From Nyssa sinensis (taxonomy: Eukaryota; Streptophyta; Magnoliopsida; Cornales; Nyssaceae), in NCBI GenBank assembly GCA_008638375.1, contig CM018032.1:5180501-5244500 (forward strand): DNA of 64,000 bases, read 5' to 3'. The notes beneath the pieces are model-generated. The model made no database searches and was not told the origin of the DNA. It worked only from the letters and a program-made list of their open reading frames with translations. The translations under genes were made by a program, and so were the position numbers. Each line of letters opens with the position of its first letter. Within the stretch, counting starts at the first letter, position 1. Shown in pieces: positions 37,049 to 47,319 of this stretch.

Positions 37049-39057
37049 ATGTCTAGTTCCGACAGTGTGGAGGTTAGGGTAGAGTCAGAAATAGTTGGTG
37101 ATAATGGTCCTTCTTCTACTTCTTCTTCCTCTTCTTTTTCTTCTTCTGAGTTTGTTCGAGGGTCTAGTGATAGGGAGGCCAGTATGTCTTAGAGAGAAGA
37201 GGGGGAGAGTGCTATGACCATAGGGGTGTTAAAAGCTATTAGGAAACAATATAAGTTCCCAAAAAATGTTTACTGTAAGGTCCCTAAGCCTTCAGATCGT
37301 CCCTCCGACATTGAGCAGGGGGAGATCTGTGCCTATCTCGAATGGTTTGAGATAGGTGTACGTTTTCCTTTCCATCCCCTCCTCATAGAGTTCTTCACTT
37401 GGTTTAACATCTGCCCCACCGAGCTGAACATAAACAGCTAGAGGCAGCTCTTGGCCTTCATAGTTTTAGGTCATCAGAATGGGGTCCAGGTAGATCTGGA
37501 CCTCATTCGCAGTCAGATGGATATGAAGTACCTCAGTTCAAAGGGACTTTACTATATATCCTTTGATCAGAGGTTCAGGCCTCTAACTTCGGTACCATCT
37601 TCCAACAAAACATGGAAGAAATGGTACTTCTTCGTTGGGGGATGTTGGGAGCGTGAAGGTTTTGAGGACCATCTGAGTCTCTTTCCTCGGCATACCGGTC
37701 CAAAGGGTGAGTCTTCAGATTTGCATATGTTAGTTTCCCTTCATTCTTGTTCTTGTTCCGATTATCTTATTTCTTGTTGTTCTGTACTCTTTTTGTAGAT
37801 AAAAGGAAGTGGAAAAAGACGCCCTTCACCTTCGAGATAGAAGACAGATATCGTCGCCTGTTGCAGCCCACCATTCGACCTCATTACAAAATCCTCTCAC
37901 CTCAGAACTTGATGGCGGCCAATCTGACAAAGGAAGATGCTGCCGCGATAAAGAAGTCCGTGCTATCGAGCTATGTCCCGAACTCGAAGACAAAGGCTAG
38001 GGGCCCATCTTCTTCAACAGCTGCCCCTCCAGCTCAAAAGAGGAGGAGGCTGATGGCTAGAGCTTCCCGTCTTGTCAAGGACTCATGACCTAAGGCTCAA
38101 CGGCCCGCTGAGGTCTCCCGTCCTGATGACTCTCAGCCTTCAAAGACCGTCCAACCTGATGCTCCGCCGGCCGAGGCGGGTGCTGCCCCTGCGGTGCAAG
38201 GCTCTCTATCCGCTCGTCCTGCTTCTTTTCAAGAGGGACTGAGCTCCTTCCCTATAAACCTGGCCGACGAGCCCTCGAGGGTAGAGGCTATGAAGTTAGC
38301 TCTTAAGGCGGCACTTCATCCGAACTTCCAAAGCAAGAGCTCTCGGCAGATCATTGTCGAACTTATATATGCTGGGGCATGTCAGGGTAAGATTTCTTTG
38401 TGGAAAGTGTTTTCATAGTCATCTATCCGTTTTAGCTATTCTGACCTTTCTGTTTATTGTTTGTAGGCTATTCGGGCGATGGCCATCGTCATGGATTGCT
38501 CTGACCAGTCCGAGAGGGCTTACAGCCTTCAGGCTGAGTTGAAGATAGCCCAGTCTGAACTCGGAGCTGCACGGTCTAATCTGAAGGTAGCCCATTCTGA
38601 GTTGGCGGCTGCCCATGCCGAGCTGGAGGCTTCCCGAGCCAGTGTGAACTCCTTGGAGTCCAAATGCGAGGCCTTTAAAGAGCAATATATGGAGGCCAAG
38701 CAGGGAATGAAGTCCATGCTTAATCAGAGGGACAAGCTCCGACAAAACTTGGACGATTTAAAGAAGAAGTTCAAGGAAACTGAGGCAGCAGAGGCTCAGA
38801 AAATCCAGGAGGCAAGGGCAGCTACCAAGGCAGAGCTGATGGGATTGGTCAACTCTCTCGGGGGTGAGTTCGTGGATTCTGGCTACCTCCTCTACAGGAA
38901 GAGGATCCAGAAGCTGTATCCAGATCTGGATATCTCCGATCTGGACAATATGGAAGTAGACGAATCTTTGCCGAACTCACCCGATCAGCCAGCCCAGGAT
39001 GCAGTCATCGAAGACGCAGTGCCCCTTTTTGTCGTTCCCCCAGAAAATCCAAACTAA
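37049..39057 (+). pseudogene. Antisense intron-containing gene of the Tat element (PF04195-like, coiled coil)
   Basis: Exon 1 (37049-37706) encodes MSSSDSVEVRVESEIVG, a Ser-rich stretch, then a globular part with KAIRKQYKFPKN, WFEIGVRFPFHPLL, KTWKKWYFFVGG. This has the look of the plant 'putative gypsy-type transposon' domain (Pfam PF04195). Intron 1 (37707-37798) has GTGAGT and TTTGTAG borders and restores the frame (GAT codon, DKRKWKKTPF). Exon 2 runs to about 38386, intron 2 ends at 38466 (TTTGTAG), and exon 3 (38467-39057) codes for a long coiled coil (LQAELKIAQSELGAARS, repeated heptads) and an acidic tail with a TAA stop. In-frame stops at 37190, 37439 and 38086 and one extra G at the second donor (CAGGGTAAG) show that this copy is broken. 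It is transcribed opposite to pol. Its biochemical function is unknown; antisense extra genes are known in some Tat elements such as Grande. Confidence 0.8.
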
Positions 39058-39409
39058 TTTGTATTTATTTCACTTTTTTTGTTGTAATCTTCGGCCTTTT
39101 TGGGCCTCTATTAATACAAGCAACAGTGTTTTTATAACTTGTAGTATGGTCTTGGAATGCTTATAATTTTGACCTTCTTAGTTAATCATACTTCAAAACT
39201 TATTGGGTCATCCCTTAGCAAAGGGGGGGCTCCAGAAGTTTAAACACTTGGCAAATAACAAGTAATTTGGACAAAACTTCAGACCTGATGGAAGGCAATA
39301 CATCAGATCTGATACCATCACTCCTAAGTAGGGATTTAAGAATAGATCATTTTTAGAAGATCGTTCCAGAGGTGTAATACTTGTTAATAATGCGAGTCAA
39401 TCAATTGAT

Positions 39410-39955
39410 GGGCCAGGTGTGGGGGCCTGTGCGTTGAACTGAGACCATGCCTACAGCACTCTTGCTCGTAGGGGCCCTTTTTAATTGGACCAGGTCTAGG
39501 GACCTGTACATTGAATTGAGATCTTGCTTATAGCGCTCTTACTCATAGGGGCCTTTTAAATAGACCAGGTTTGGGGACTTGTGCATTGAATTGAGACCTT
39601 GCCTACAACGCTCTTGCTCGTATGGGCCTTTTTAAATGGACCAGGTCTGGGGACCTGTGCATTGAATTGAGACCTTGCCTACAGCGCTCTTGCTTGTAGG
39701 GGCCTTTTAAATGGACCAGGTCATTGAATTGAGACCTTGCCTACAACGCTCTTGCTCGTAGGGGCCTTTTTAAATGGACCAGGTCTGAGGACTTATGCAT
39801 TGAATTAAGACCTTGCCTACAACACTTTTACTCGTAGGGGCATTTTAAATGGACCATGTCTGAGGACCTGTGCATTGAATTGAGACCTTGCCTACAACGC
39901 TCTTGCTCGTAGGGGCCTTTTTAAATGGACCAAGTCTGGGGACCCGTCTATTTGG
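39410..39955. repeat. Tandem array of about 77-bp units between antisense gene and integrase
   Basis: Seven units carry GACCAGGTCTGGGGACCTG, TGCATTGAATTGAGACC, TTGCCTACA(A/G)CGCTCTTG and CTCGTAGGGGCC. The key GAGACC occurs near 39441, 39519, 39593, 39669, 39730, 39806 and 39881. One unit, near 39715-39760, has lost about 15 bases. The array lies where two convergent transcription units (pol and the antisense gene) would end. Tandem repeats in this part of the element are a known habit of Tat relatives. Confidence 0.9.
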
Positions 39956-39982
39956 GAATCATTTTCACAACAAGGAAAAGCT

Positions 39983-41100
39983 TTATTGATAATACTTTCT
40001 TAAGTGCTGAATACTCCAGGGCCTCAGAACTGGTTTTTCGGACATATCTTCTAACCAGTAGGTCATGGGCCTGATAATCTTGACAACTTTGTAGGGCCCC
40101 TCCCAGTTTGGGGATAGCTTTTCCATGGTGGGATCCTTGGTGTTAGGGAAGATCCTCCTCAGAACCAGGTCGCCGAGCTGCAAGGCTACGGGTTTCACCC
40201 TCTGATTGAAGCCCTTGGCCACCCTTCGTCGATATTCATCAGCCCTGATCCCAGTCTGCTCTCTTTTTTCCTCTAGTAGGTCGAGATTTTCTGTTAGTTG
40301 GAGATCATTGGCCTCTTGGTTGAAGGTTTCCATCCTTAGCGTTGGCATGCCAATCTCTATCGAAATGACTACTTTAGTACCGTATGTGAGTGAAAATGGT
40401 GTTTCGGCTGTTGATGTCCTTCTTGTGGTTCGGTATGCCAAGAGCACTCTTGGGAGCTCCTCGACCCACCTTCCTTTGGCCTACCCCAATCTCTTTTTAA
40501 TGGCATTAAGGATCATCTGATTGGTGACCTCGGCTTGCCCATTTGCTTGGGGGTGCCCAAGTGAGGAGAAGTGGTGGCTAATGTGTAGGTTAGTACAAAA
40601 CTTTTCGAAGAACTGAGTACCGTTGTCCGAGATGATGACACGCGGTACACCAAACCTGCAGATAATATTTTTTCATATAAGACTTTTTACCTCTGACTCG
40701 GTAATGTGAGTTAGGGGTTCCGCCTCTGCCCGTTTGAAAAAATAATTGATGACAACTAGCAGATATCTTCTGTTCTTGGGGGCCTTTGGCAGTGGTCCCA
40801 CAATGTCCATCCCCTATTGGGCAAAAGGTCATGGACTTGCGATGGGGGTGAGCTCCTGGTGTGGCTGATGTTGGTATGAGGCGAAACGTTGACACTTATT
40901 GCACTTCTTCATGTATTCTTTGGCATCTCTGAGCATACCGGGCCAGTAATATCCTTGAGTTAGAGCTCGGTGGGAGATGGTCCTATCGCCATTGTGATTC
41001 CCACATATCCCTTAATGGATTTCGGCTAGGACATATTCGGACTCTTCTAGGGATAGGCATCTCAAGAGTGGCTGGGTATAGGACCTGCGGTAGAGTTTTT
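39983..41100 (-). pseudogene. Tat integrase, interrupted
   Basis: Reading on the minus strand: a zinc-finger part (ISHRAL, KKCNKCQRF), core aspartate segment GMDIVGPLPKAPKNR, second aspartate IISDNGTQF, glutamate segment ANGQAEVTNQ, then a C-terminal part (LAYRTTRRTSTAETPFSL, GDLVLRRIFPN, LSPNWEGPYKV, RPWSIQHLRKYYQ) ending at 39983. The D, D and E residues of the catalytic triad are therefore preserved. Stops occur after the start of the zinc finger, before GMDIVG, within the core, and before the AKGRWVEELP segment. The enzyme would insert the cDNA into chromosomes if intact. Confidence 0.88.
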
Positions 41101-41790
41101 TGTTTAGAATAAGGTACCGTGCTGCTCTGATCCGTATACTCCGAGCTTGGTTCTTCTCCTCAAGTAGTTCCCCTTCTTGTAAGTATCGAAAGATAGGAGT
41201 CCTCCAGTCCTTGGGTTGTTCCATAGAGCAAATAGGCTGGACCTCCGAGATGCTTGGTCTAGCTCGGCAAGAGATGCTGATCTCTGAATCCCCATTAGGT
41301 TTAAAGTGAGAGGCCATGTTTGATAGGGTATCGGCTTGAGCATTCTGACTTCTTTCGATTTTGCGGATATTGAAATTGGAAAATGACTTTTTCAGGGAGC
41401 TCACCAACTCTACATATCTGATCATTCGGTTGTCTTTGGCTGTAAATTCGCCCAGGACCTGGCCCACTACTAGCTGTGAATCAGAGAACGCTTCGAGGCT
41501 GCGAGCCTCGCATTCTAGGGCCAGCCTCATCCAGAGGATCATGCTTCGTACTCAGCTTCGTTGTTAGAAGCTCTAAAGCTCAAGGTGATGGCCTTCTCTA
41601 TCGTGACTCCGTCCGGAGATCGGACTACAATGCCAACTCCTGAGCCCTTGTCCGTAGAGGATCCATCGACGTGGAGCTACCAAGCTGCTGCACATTCGTT
41701 TGCCCCGAGTTTGCCTTGTAGAGTTGGAGTGAATTCTGCAACGAAATTCGCCAGGGCTTTGGCGTTGATGGCCGTCCTGGGAACGTATGA
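41101..41790 (-). pseudogene. Second, archaeal-type RNase H of the Tat element
   Basis: Read from about 41690 on the minus strand: LHVDGSSTDKGSGVGIVV, SNNEAEYEA, then FSDSQLVVGQVLGEF, followed by a helical part and the linker RYLQEGELLEEKNQ, RYLILNKKLYRRSY. D, E and D residues of the RNase H active site are visible. A second RNase H domain after the normal one is diagnostic of the Tat lineage. A stop and frame change occur after EAEYEA near 41540. The paralogous stretch of the relic at 32758-33170 aligns along its whole length. Confidence 0.82.
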
Positions 41791-42432
41791 TATATCAAAT
41801 TTCTCCAACTCCACAGACCACTTAACCAGTCGTCCCGAGGTGTCAGTCTTGTGCAAAATTGCCTTTAGGGGGTAGGATGTTGGGATTACAATTGAGTGAG
41901 CTTGAAAATAGGGTCGAAGCTTCCGTACAGAAACTATTAAAGCGAACGCCAACTTTTTCACCTCGAGATATCTTTTTTCAGAGCCGAGAAGCGCCTTGCT
42001 GACGTAGAATATGGGTTTCTGAATTCCCTTTTCTTCTCAAATAAGTGCAGAGCTTACTGCGTTCTCTGATACTGCAAGGTATAGGAAGAGTTTTTCTCCT
42101 TGTACTAGCTTGGATAGGAGCTCTGGGGAGGCCATATATTGCTTCAATTCTTGAAAGGCTTTGTCACAGTCAGTGGTCCATTCAAGGGCCTTATTCCCTC
42201 TCAGAACTTTAAAGAACGGTAGGCAACGATCGGTGGACCTGGAGATGAATCTATTCAGAATTGCGATTCTTCCGTTTAGTGCTTGGATATCCTTTCTGGA
42301 CCTCGATGGCTCCAGTTCTGTCAAAGCTTTAATTTGCAAGGGGTCTGCCTCTATGCCTCTTTGTGAGATCAGGAAACTGAGAAGTTTTCCCTTGCTCACT
42401 CCAAAGGTGCACTTTGAAGGATTCAACTTCAT
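41677..42432 (-). pseudogene. RT thumb/connection and first RNase H, interrupted
   Basis: The minus strand reads MKLNPSKCTFGVSKGKLLSF (RT palm end), LEPSRSRKDIQALNGRIAIL, then RNase H-like WTTDCDKAFQELKQYMASP, LFLYLAVSENAVSSALI, a stop, KALLGSEKRYLEVKKLAF and LVKWSVELEKFDISYVPR. This is the gypsy-type RNase H or connection domain, degenerate in several active-site positions as is usual in the Tat group, whose second domain takes over. Confidence 0.8.
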
Positions 42433-43253
42433 TTTGTGCTTCTTCAGTATGTCGAAGGTTTACTTCAAATGCTGAACGTGCTCGCTCTTCTTCTGACTCT
42501 TGACCAACATGTCATCTATGTAAACCTCTATGGTGCTACCGATTAGAGGGTCGAACATTCTGTTCACTAATCGTTGGTAGGTGGCTCCGGCGTTTTTTAA
42601 TCCAAAGGGCATCACCTTATAGCAGTACAGACCTCGTTCAGAGATAAATGTTGTCTTTTCTTGGTCTGGGGATACATCTGGATCTGATTGTATCTGGAGT
42701 AGGCATCCTTGAAACTCATCAGTTCGTGACCAGAAGTTGCGTCAACCAGTTGGTCGATTCTCGACAAAGGGAAACTGTCTTTGGGGCATGCCTTGTTGAG
42801 GTCGGTATAGTCGACGCAGATCCGCCATTTTCCATTCTTCTTCTTGATGAGGACGGTGTTGGCGAGCCATTCCGGGTAAAACACTTCCCTGATCATTTTC
42901 GCATCTAGCAACCTCTGAACCTCCTCATTGATTATCCTGTGCCTTTCTAGGGTGAAGGTCCTTCGCTTCTGTCTAACCGGGGAATGGCCCGGGTCGGTCA
43001 TCAATTTGTGGCAGATGAGAGAAGGGTCTATTCCCTCCATGTCTTTGGTTTCCCAAGTGAAGACTAATAAATTATCTTTTAAGAACTCGATCATCTCCTC
43101 ATGTTCTGACTGGGACAGGTCTGCATCGAGCTGTAAATAGCGTTCCTTTTCTTCGAAGCTCACCAGTACTTTGATGGGCTCTTGGATCGGCTTTGCCATG
43201 CTATCTCTCCCTCTGGGGCTCAATGGTTTGTCAATTTTAGTGGGACATTCCAC
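42433..43253 (-). pseudogene. Tat reverse transcriptase, fingers and palm
   Basis: Motifs read in order: ERHRIINEEVQRLLDAKMIR, WLANTVLIKKKNGKWRICVD, YTDLNKACPKDSFPLSRIDQ, MSFKDAYSRYNQI (normally SFMDAYSGYNQI) and then, in the next frame near 42490-42515, VYIDDMLVKSQ. The active-site aspartates are retained. Frames change near 42612 and a stop follows YIDDM in HLK*TF. The DAYSRYN change suggests further decay. Confidence 0.9.
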
Positions 43254-43295
43254 GCTTTCCCCTGAATCAAAGAGCTCCCGAGGTGTCTGTAATTG

Positions 43296-43889
43296 CTATT
43301 TTGGGGTCTTCCTTTTCAATGCCACGATGTGGCACTCCCGAGATGTTGACTTGGAACCTCTGACAGTGCAGATCTTTTCGTTGTGAACATATTTTAGGCA
43401 CTGATGAAGGGTGGAAGTGACTGCCCCCATCTGATGGAGCCATGGCCTTCCAATAATGATGTTGTATGGAGATCGGGAGTCTACGACCATATATTCAGAG
43501 ATAAGTGTCTTTTGGTAGTCCCCTTCTCCTGCAATGGTCGATAGATCGATTCCTCTCATTGGCGAGCTCAAATTTCTGTCAAATCCTGCCATTACTGTAG
43601 TGGTGGCCTTTAGGTCGATGGCGTTGAGCTTCATGTGTCTGAAAGGCTCATGAAACAGGATGTTGATGGAGCATCTTGTGTCCACCAACACTCTTCTGAT
43701 GTCAAAATTTGCCAACTTGAGCGAAATGACGTGGGCATCACTGTGAGGACAGTGCACGCCCACGAGGTCCAGCTTTAAGAACTGGATACTTGGTAAAGGT
43801 TTCGGTCTCTTTTCAATTGTTGAGATCTGGAGGATGCCGGGCTCTATCTTTGCCTCTCGAACATAATGTTTCTTCGCTCGGTTGGACAT
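43296..43889 (-). pseudogene. Tat aspartic protease region with altered active site
   Basis: The frame MSNRAKKHYVREAKIE... leads to FDIRRVLVDTRCSINILF, which occupies the place of the VLVDTGSSADILF active site of Tat proteases, and later YNIIIGRPWLHQMGAV, the C-terminal flap-side motif. The catalytic Asp-Thr-Gly is Asp-Thr-Arg here, so cleavage activity is not expected. The open frame itself is long (197 codons). Confidence 0.85.
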
Positions 43890-44024
43890 TCTGGCCAGCG
43901 AGTTATCGACATGGAGGATGAGGATGACTTGATTATTCTGGCGGGGTTGTTCATTTCGAGCTTCCAGCTGTTCGGGCCTTTGGCCCTATCTCTACGGTTG
44001 GGGCCTCTGGTTTTGCCTATTCTG

Positions 44025-45631
44025 TTAGGGCCTTTGATTCAGGGGGTTCTGCCTTCCATCGCGCTGAACAAACTCCCTCAGACGTCCCCTCCGAATCAGT
44101 TGTTCAATTTCGTGTTGGAGCTTCCTACACGTCTCAGTGGTGTGTCCGTGAGCCCTGTGGAAATCATAGTACTTACTCCGATCTCGGAAGTCAAGATGGC
44201 TGTGCAGCGGTTCTGGACGCTTTAGATTCTCACTCGTCCTAACCTGATGATAAAAGTTAGTGAGGGAGGCATTCAGCGGTGTGAGTGCCTCGAAACCTCC
44301 AGTGTTGAAGTTGCTCCGAGATCTGGGTGCCGTCTTCACATCTGGGCTCCTCGGCCTTTTGTGGGAGCTGTTCGGAGCTCGCTTTTGTGTGTTGTCTACC
44401 TTCTGAGTCTGTTCCTTGGCCTTGCAGAAAGATGCCCTCGTATCCTCTAAATTGATATATTTCCGCGCTCTTTCCATGAGTGAAGCCATGTCGGCAGGAG
44501 GACTCTTCGTTAGGGAATCGTGGAACCGTCCAGGCCCTAACCCTCCGCGGAGGGCTGCGACCAGGAAGCTCGGAGAATAGTCCGTGACCTCGGCGAGCTC
44601 GACATTGAACCGGGCAATGTATTCCCAAAGTGGTTCCTCATTCTGCTGTTTTATTGAGAGGAGAAATTCTGGCCCTTTTTGAGTCTCCTGCTGGTCAAAA
44701 ATCTATCGAGGAACCTTATACTAAGTTTATAGAAGTTTGGGATTGACTCCTGAGGGAGACTATGGAACCACCTCAGAGCTGCGCCCTTGAGGCTTGTCAC
44801 GAAAGTGCGACATAGGAACACGTCGGTGGCCCCATGTAAAGCCATGGTGTGCTGATAGTGGGAGAGATGGTCTCCTGGATCCTTTGACCTGTCATAAGGC
44901 ATGAACTTCGAAACGATGAACTTTCAGGGACGTTTCTTTGCCAGTACGACTGAGGTGAATGAAGTGGTGAATCTGCCGAGCAGCATTGCTAGTTCGTCCT
45001 GCCTGGGGGGGAGGTTACCCTCCCTGGCTGGGGCTGCTGGTTCAACTGAGTCTGCCACTTCTTCCGCCCTTGAAGGTACTTTGAATGAGACTGAATGATG
45101 TTGTCCAGACATGATAACTTCGGGTCCCTTGTGTAGGGGATGCTCCTGGCTGGGAACACCATGATTCGATTGCCTCTGAAGTGGGACTGACGCCTGCTGC
45201 GGCTGGATAACTAGTCGCGCTGGGTCGGCCCCCGAGTTTGCAGGGCTCAGGATCCTTGTTCTGCTTTGGTAGGGAATGGTAGGATGGGGATTTGGCATCC
45301 TTACCCCATGTTCATTTGAAGGATGAGGATCATTTCTCGTATGACCGGCGCCCTAAGGGTATGATAGATGGGTAATAGGCTCCTTACCTCCCCGACGCCT
45401 TTCGCCTAGGGTCGAAAGGAGCTGTGTTCCTCCATTAGGGATACCTGGAGGAGGGTAGTTGGGTTGATTTGGCAGATTCTGGGTTAAAGAAGCCAAAACC
45501 TAAGAGATGGCCAAGAGTTGCTCTTGCATCTGGTCAAGCTGCCGTTGTACAGGATTGGGAGTTTCCCCCTCCTCCTGTCCAACTGGAGGTTGGCTTCTAG
45601 AAACTTGTCTTGGATGGAGGTTCGAAGCCAT
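44025..45631 (-). pseudogene. Tat gag, interrupted
   Basis: The ATG at 45631 opens MASNLHPRQVSRSQPPVGQ and stays in one frame through two stops to 45298, MPNPHPTIPYQ, and on to MPYDRSKDPGDHLSHYQHTM (44902), the retrotransposon gag core with CRTFVTSLKGAALRWFHSLP. A frame change near 44640 leads to the last part (44489-44025) with FHRAHGHTTETCRKLQHEIE, a CCHC-type knuckle whose first Cys is Tyr. Gag would form the particle and package the RNA. Confidence 0.85.
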
Positions 45632-45677
45632 GACGGAGTTGATTCGGAGATAATGGAACTAGAAAGAACGATTGTCA

Positions 45678-45695
45678 TTCCCACAGACGGCGCCA
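45678..45695 (-). promoter_or_regulatory. Primer-binding site of the Tat element
   Basis: The minus strand reads TGGCGCCGTCTGTGGGAA, three bases from the 5' LTR. The first nine bases suit the 3' end of tRNA-Asp, the primer usually assigned to Tat and Athila elements, but the remainder departs from it. The gypsy element at 51704-53453 carries the same site with one change. Confidence 0.8.
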
Positions 45696-45698
45696 AGC

Positions 45699-46262
45699 TG
45701 TTGCTACACTTTTTGATCCATTAAGGTTCTGCTATTCGTTCGTGTGAAGCCTGAGATTGAATACAATTAGAGTGCCACCGAGGAAGGCTCCAGCGGTAGC
45801 CCCTCCGATGATTAAGTTAGATAGAGTGTATAATAAGACTTCAAGTAGTAATTCAAGAAGTGATCCTTTTTTACGTACCTCAAGGGTTTGTATTTATAAG
45901 TTGATTATCTGCCAAAGTGGGTCGGAGTTGGTTTTGCCAAGGCATGGGTTCGCTGCTACCTAACGGTAGTCATCATAATCATCAATCTTACTGTCACCAC
46001 CTGCTTTATTGTTACGACCTACCTCTTTGATTATTGCCATTGCCATCTATCCTGTCATTCCGAGGTCGGTAGGGCAGGATGACGACGACGACCCGTTCGG
46101 TAGTCCAATATGCTGGTAAATGAGATCGGTACCCTGATGATTGTTGCCTCCGAGACCGGTGGACCGACGTTAGTTCGGTATAACCAGTTACTTTATGACC
46201 TACACAGGGCACAGCTAAACACGTGTCAGACTTTGGTTGGTTAGCATATTTTTGGCGTATCA
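45699..46262 (-). repeat. 5' LTR of the Tat element
   Basis: It begins TGTTGCTACA on the plus strand and ends GGCGTATCA, followed by ATTGT. As the upstream LTR for minus-strand transcription it carries the promoter for gag-pol. The adjoining primer-binding site fixes the orientation. Confidence 0.95.
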
Positions 46263-47319
46263 ATTGTTAATAAGAGTGTATTACATCATATTTATAAAAT
46301 TAAAAGATCATTAACCAGAATAAAAGAAAAACTAAGAATTTTTATACTAGTCTTAATCTTAATAGAATTAGAAAACTTCAAAAAAAATTGAAAAAAATCA
46401 AAATTGATACTTTTTGGCAGTTGAGTCCACAATTGAAAACCAGAAAATAAAAATAGACTAGGACTCAAAACAACTTTCCTATGCCAAGTAATTGTAAAAA
46501 TAAAACTTTTTAAAAATAGTAAAAGCGTATAACTAGTAGTCAAAATAATGAAATTAGACTAAAAACAACTTATAACTTCGTCATAAGGTAATGAGTTTGA
46601 TTTGTCTCTTCGTTTCAGGTCAAAATTGCATCTATTTCATGAAGTCATCAATCATTTGTTCTAATTAATTTTTGAACGTTTTTTTTTGCCTTATAAACAT
46701 GTTTTTCTTTAAACTTAGAAGCATATTTACAAGACATACTATCTAGTTATAATGTGTATGCAGTGTTCTAAAAAAAGACTATCATGAGGTCGCCCTCAAT
46801 TTCTTCATTAACCCTTATTTTTTTAGCATTTACTTTTGCTTAAATGACCACTAATTAGAATTTATACATCCCTTACAAAATATCATCTTCTATTTTAAAA
46901 ATGAGTTGAACAACATTGTTCTTGTGGACTTGATCATCCCAATGTTTCCCATGTTAGATTGTCTTTGATAGTTCTTAAGCTCAAACTAAAATCGTAGAAT
47001 ATACTTTATACTTAACCCTAGCTTGAGTACACAATGCATATCTCAAAACTCAAGTCAATTTTTGGCAAAGAAAAAGCTTATAGAAAGAAGTCTATTATAT
47101 CGATGTGAGAACTTACTATTATTATTATTATGGTAAGAGAAGTTATTTTAATTGGTCTTCCATTATAAAATCTAAATATTGTGCTACACATATTAGCTAG
47201 ATGTGTAAATACTATCAAGAGACCTCCAAAATAAAATAAATATACATTATGCTCTATTATGACTTTAAATAATGGCAATACTTGGTTTTCTAAGCCTAGC
47301 TAGTGACCTTTTCGTAGGA
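46263..47319. other. AT-rich intergenic sequence
   Basis: The first five bases are the right target duplication of the Tat element. I see no gene, and no repeat unit beyond short A/T tracts. Confidence 0.4.

Larger units (their letters stand above)
36028..46262 (-). mobile_element. Full-length but defective Ty3/gypsy LTR retrotransposon, Tat lineage
   Basis: Two 564-bp LTRs (36028-36591 and 45699-46262) begin TGTTGCTACA and end GGCGTATCA. They are flanked by ATTGT (36023-36027 and 46263-46267). The order on the minus strand is 5' LTR, primer site, gag, protease, RT, RNase H, a second archaeal-type RNase H, integrase, a tandem-repeat spacer, an antisense gene, purine tract, 3' LTR. The second RNase H together with a long region after integrase is characteristic of the Tat group (Ogre, Retand, RIRE2 and Grande relatives). 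Every pol and gag frame is interrupted, so it cannot move on its own. Comparing the LTRs by eye I count about 44 differences in 564 positions, mostly transitions, which suggests an insertion some millions of years old. Confidence 0.95.

Noticed and set aside
41100..45724. Plus-strand open frames opposite gag and pol
   Set aside because: They mirror the minus-strand coding frames and lack motifs of their own; they are shadows of the Tat genes.
36028..46262. Envelope-like third gene of an Athila-type element
   Set aside because: The frame beyond integrase is on the opposite strand, contains a coiled coil and no signal peptide or membrane segment, so an envelope identity is not supported.
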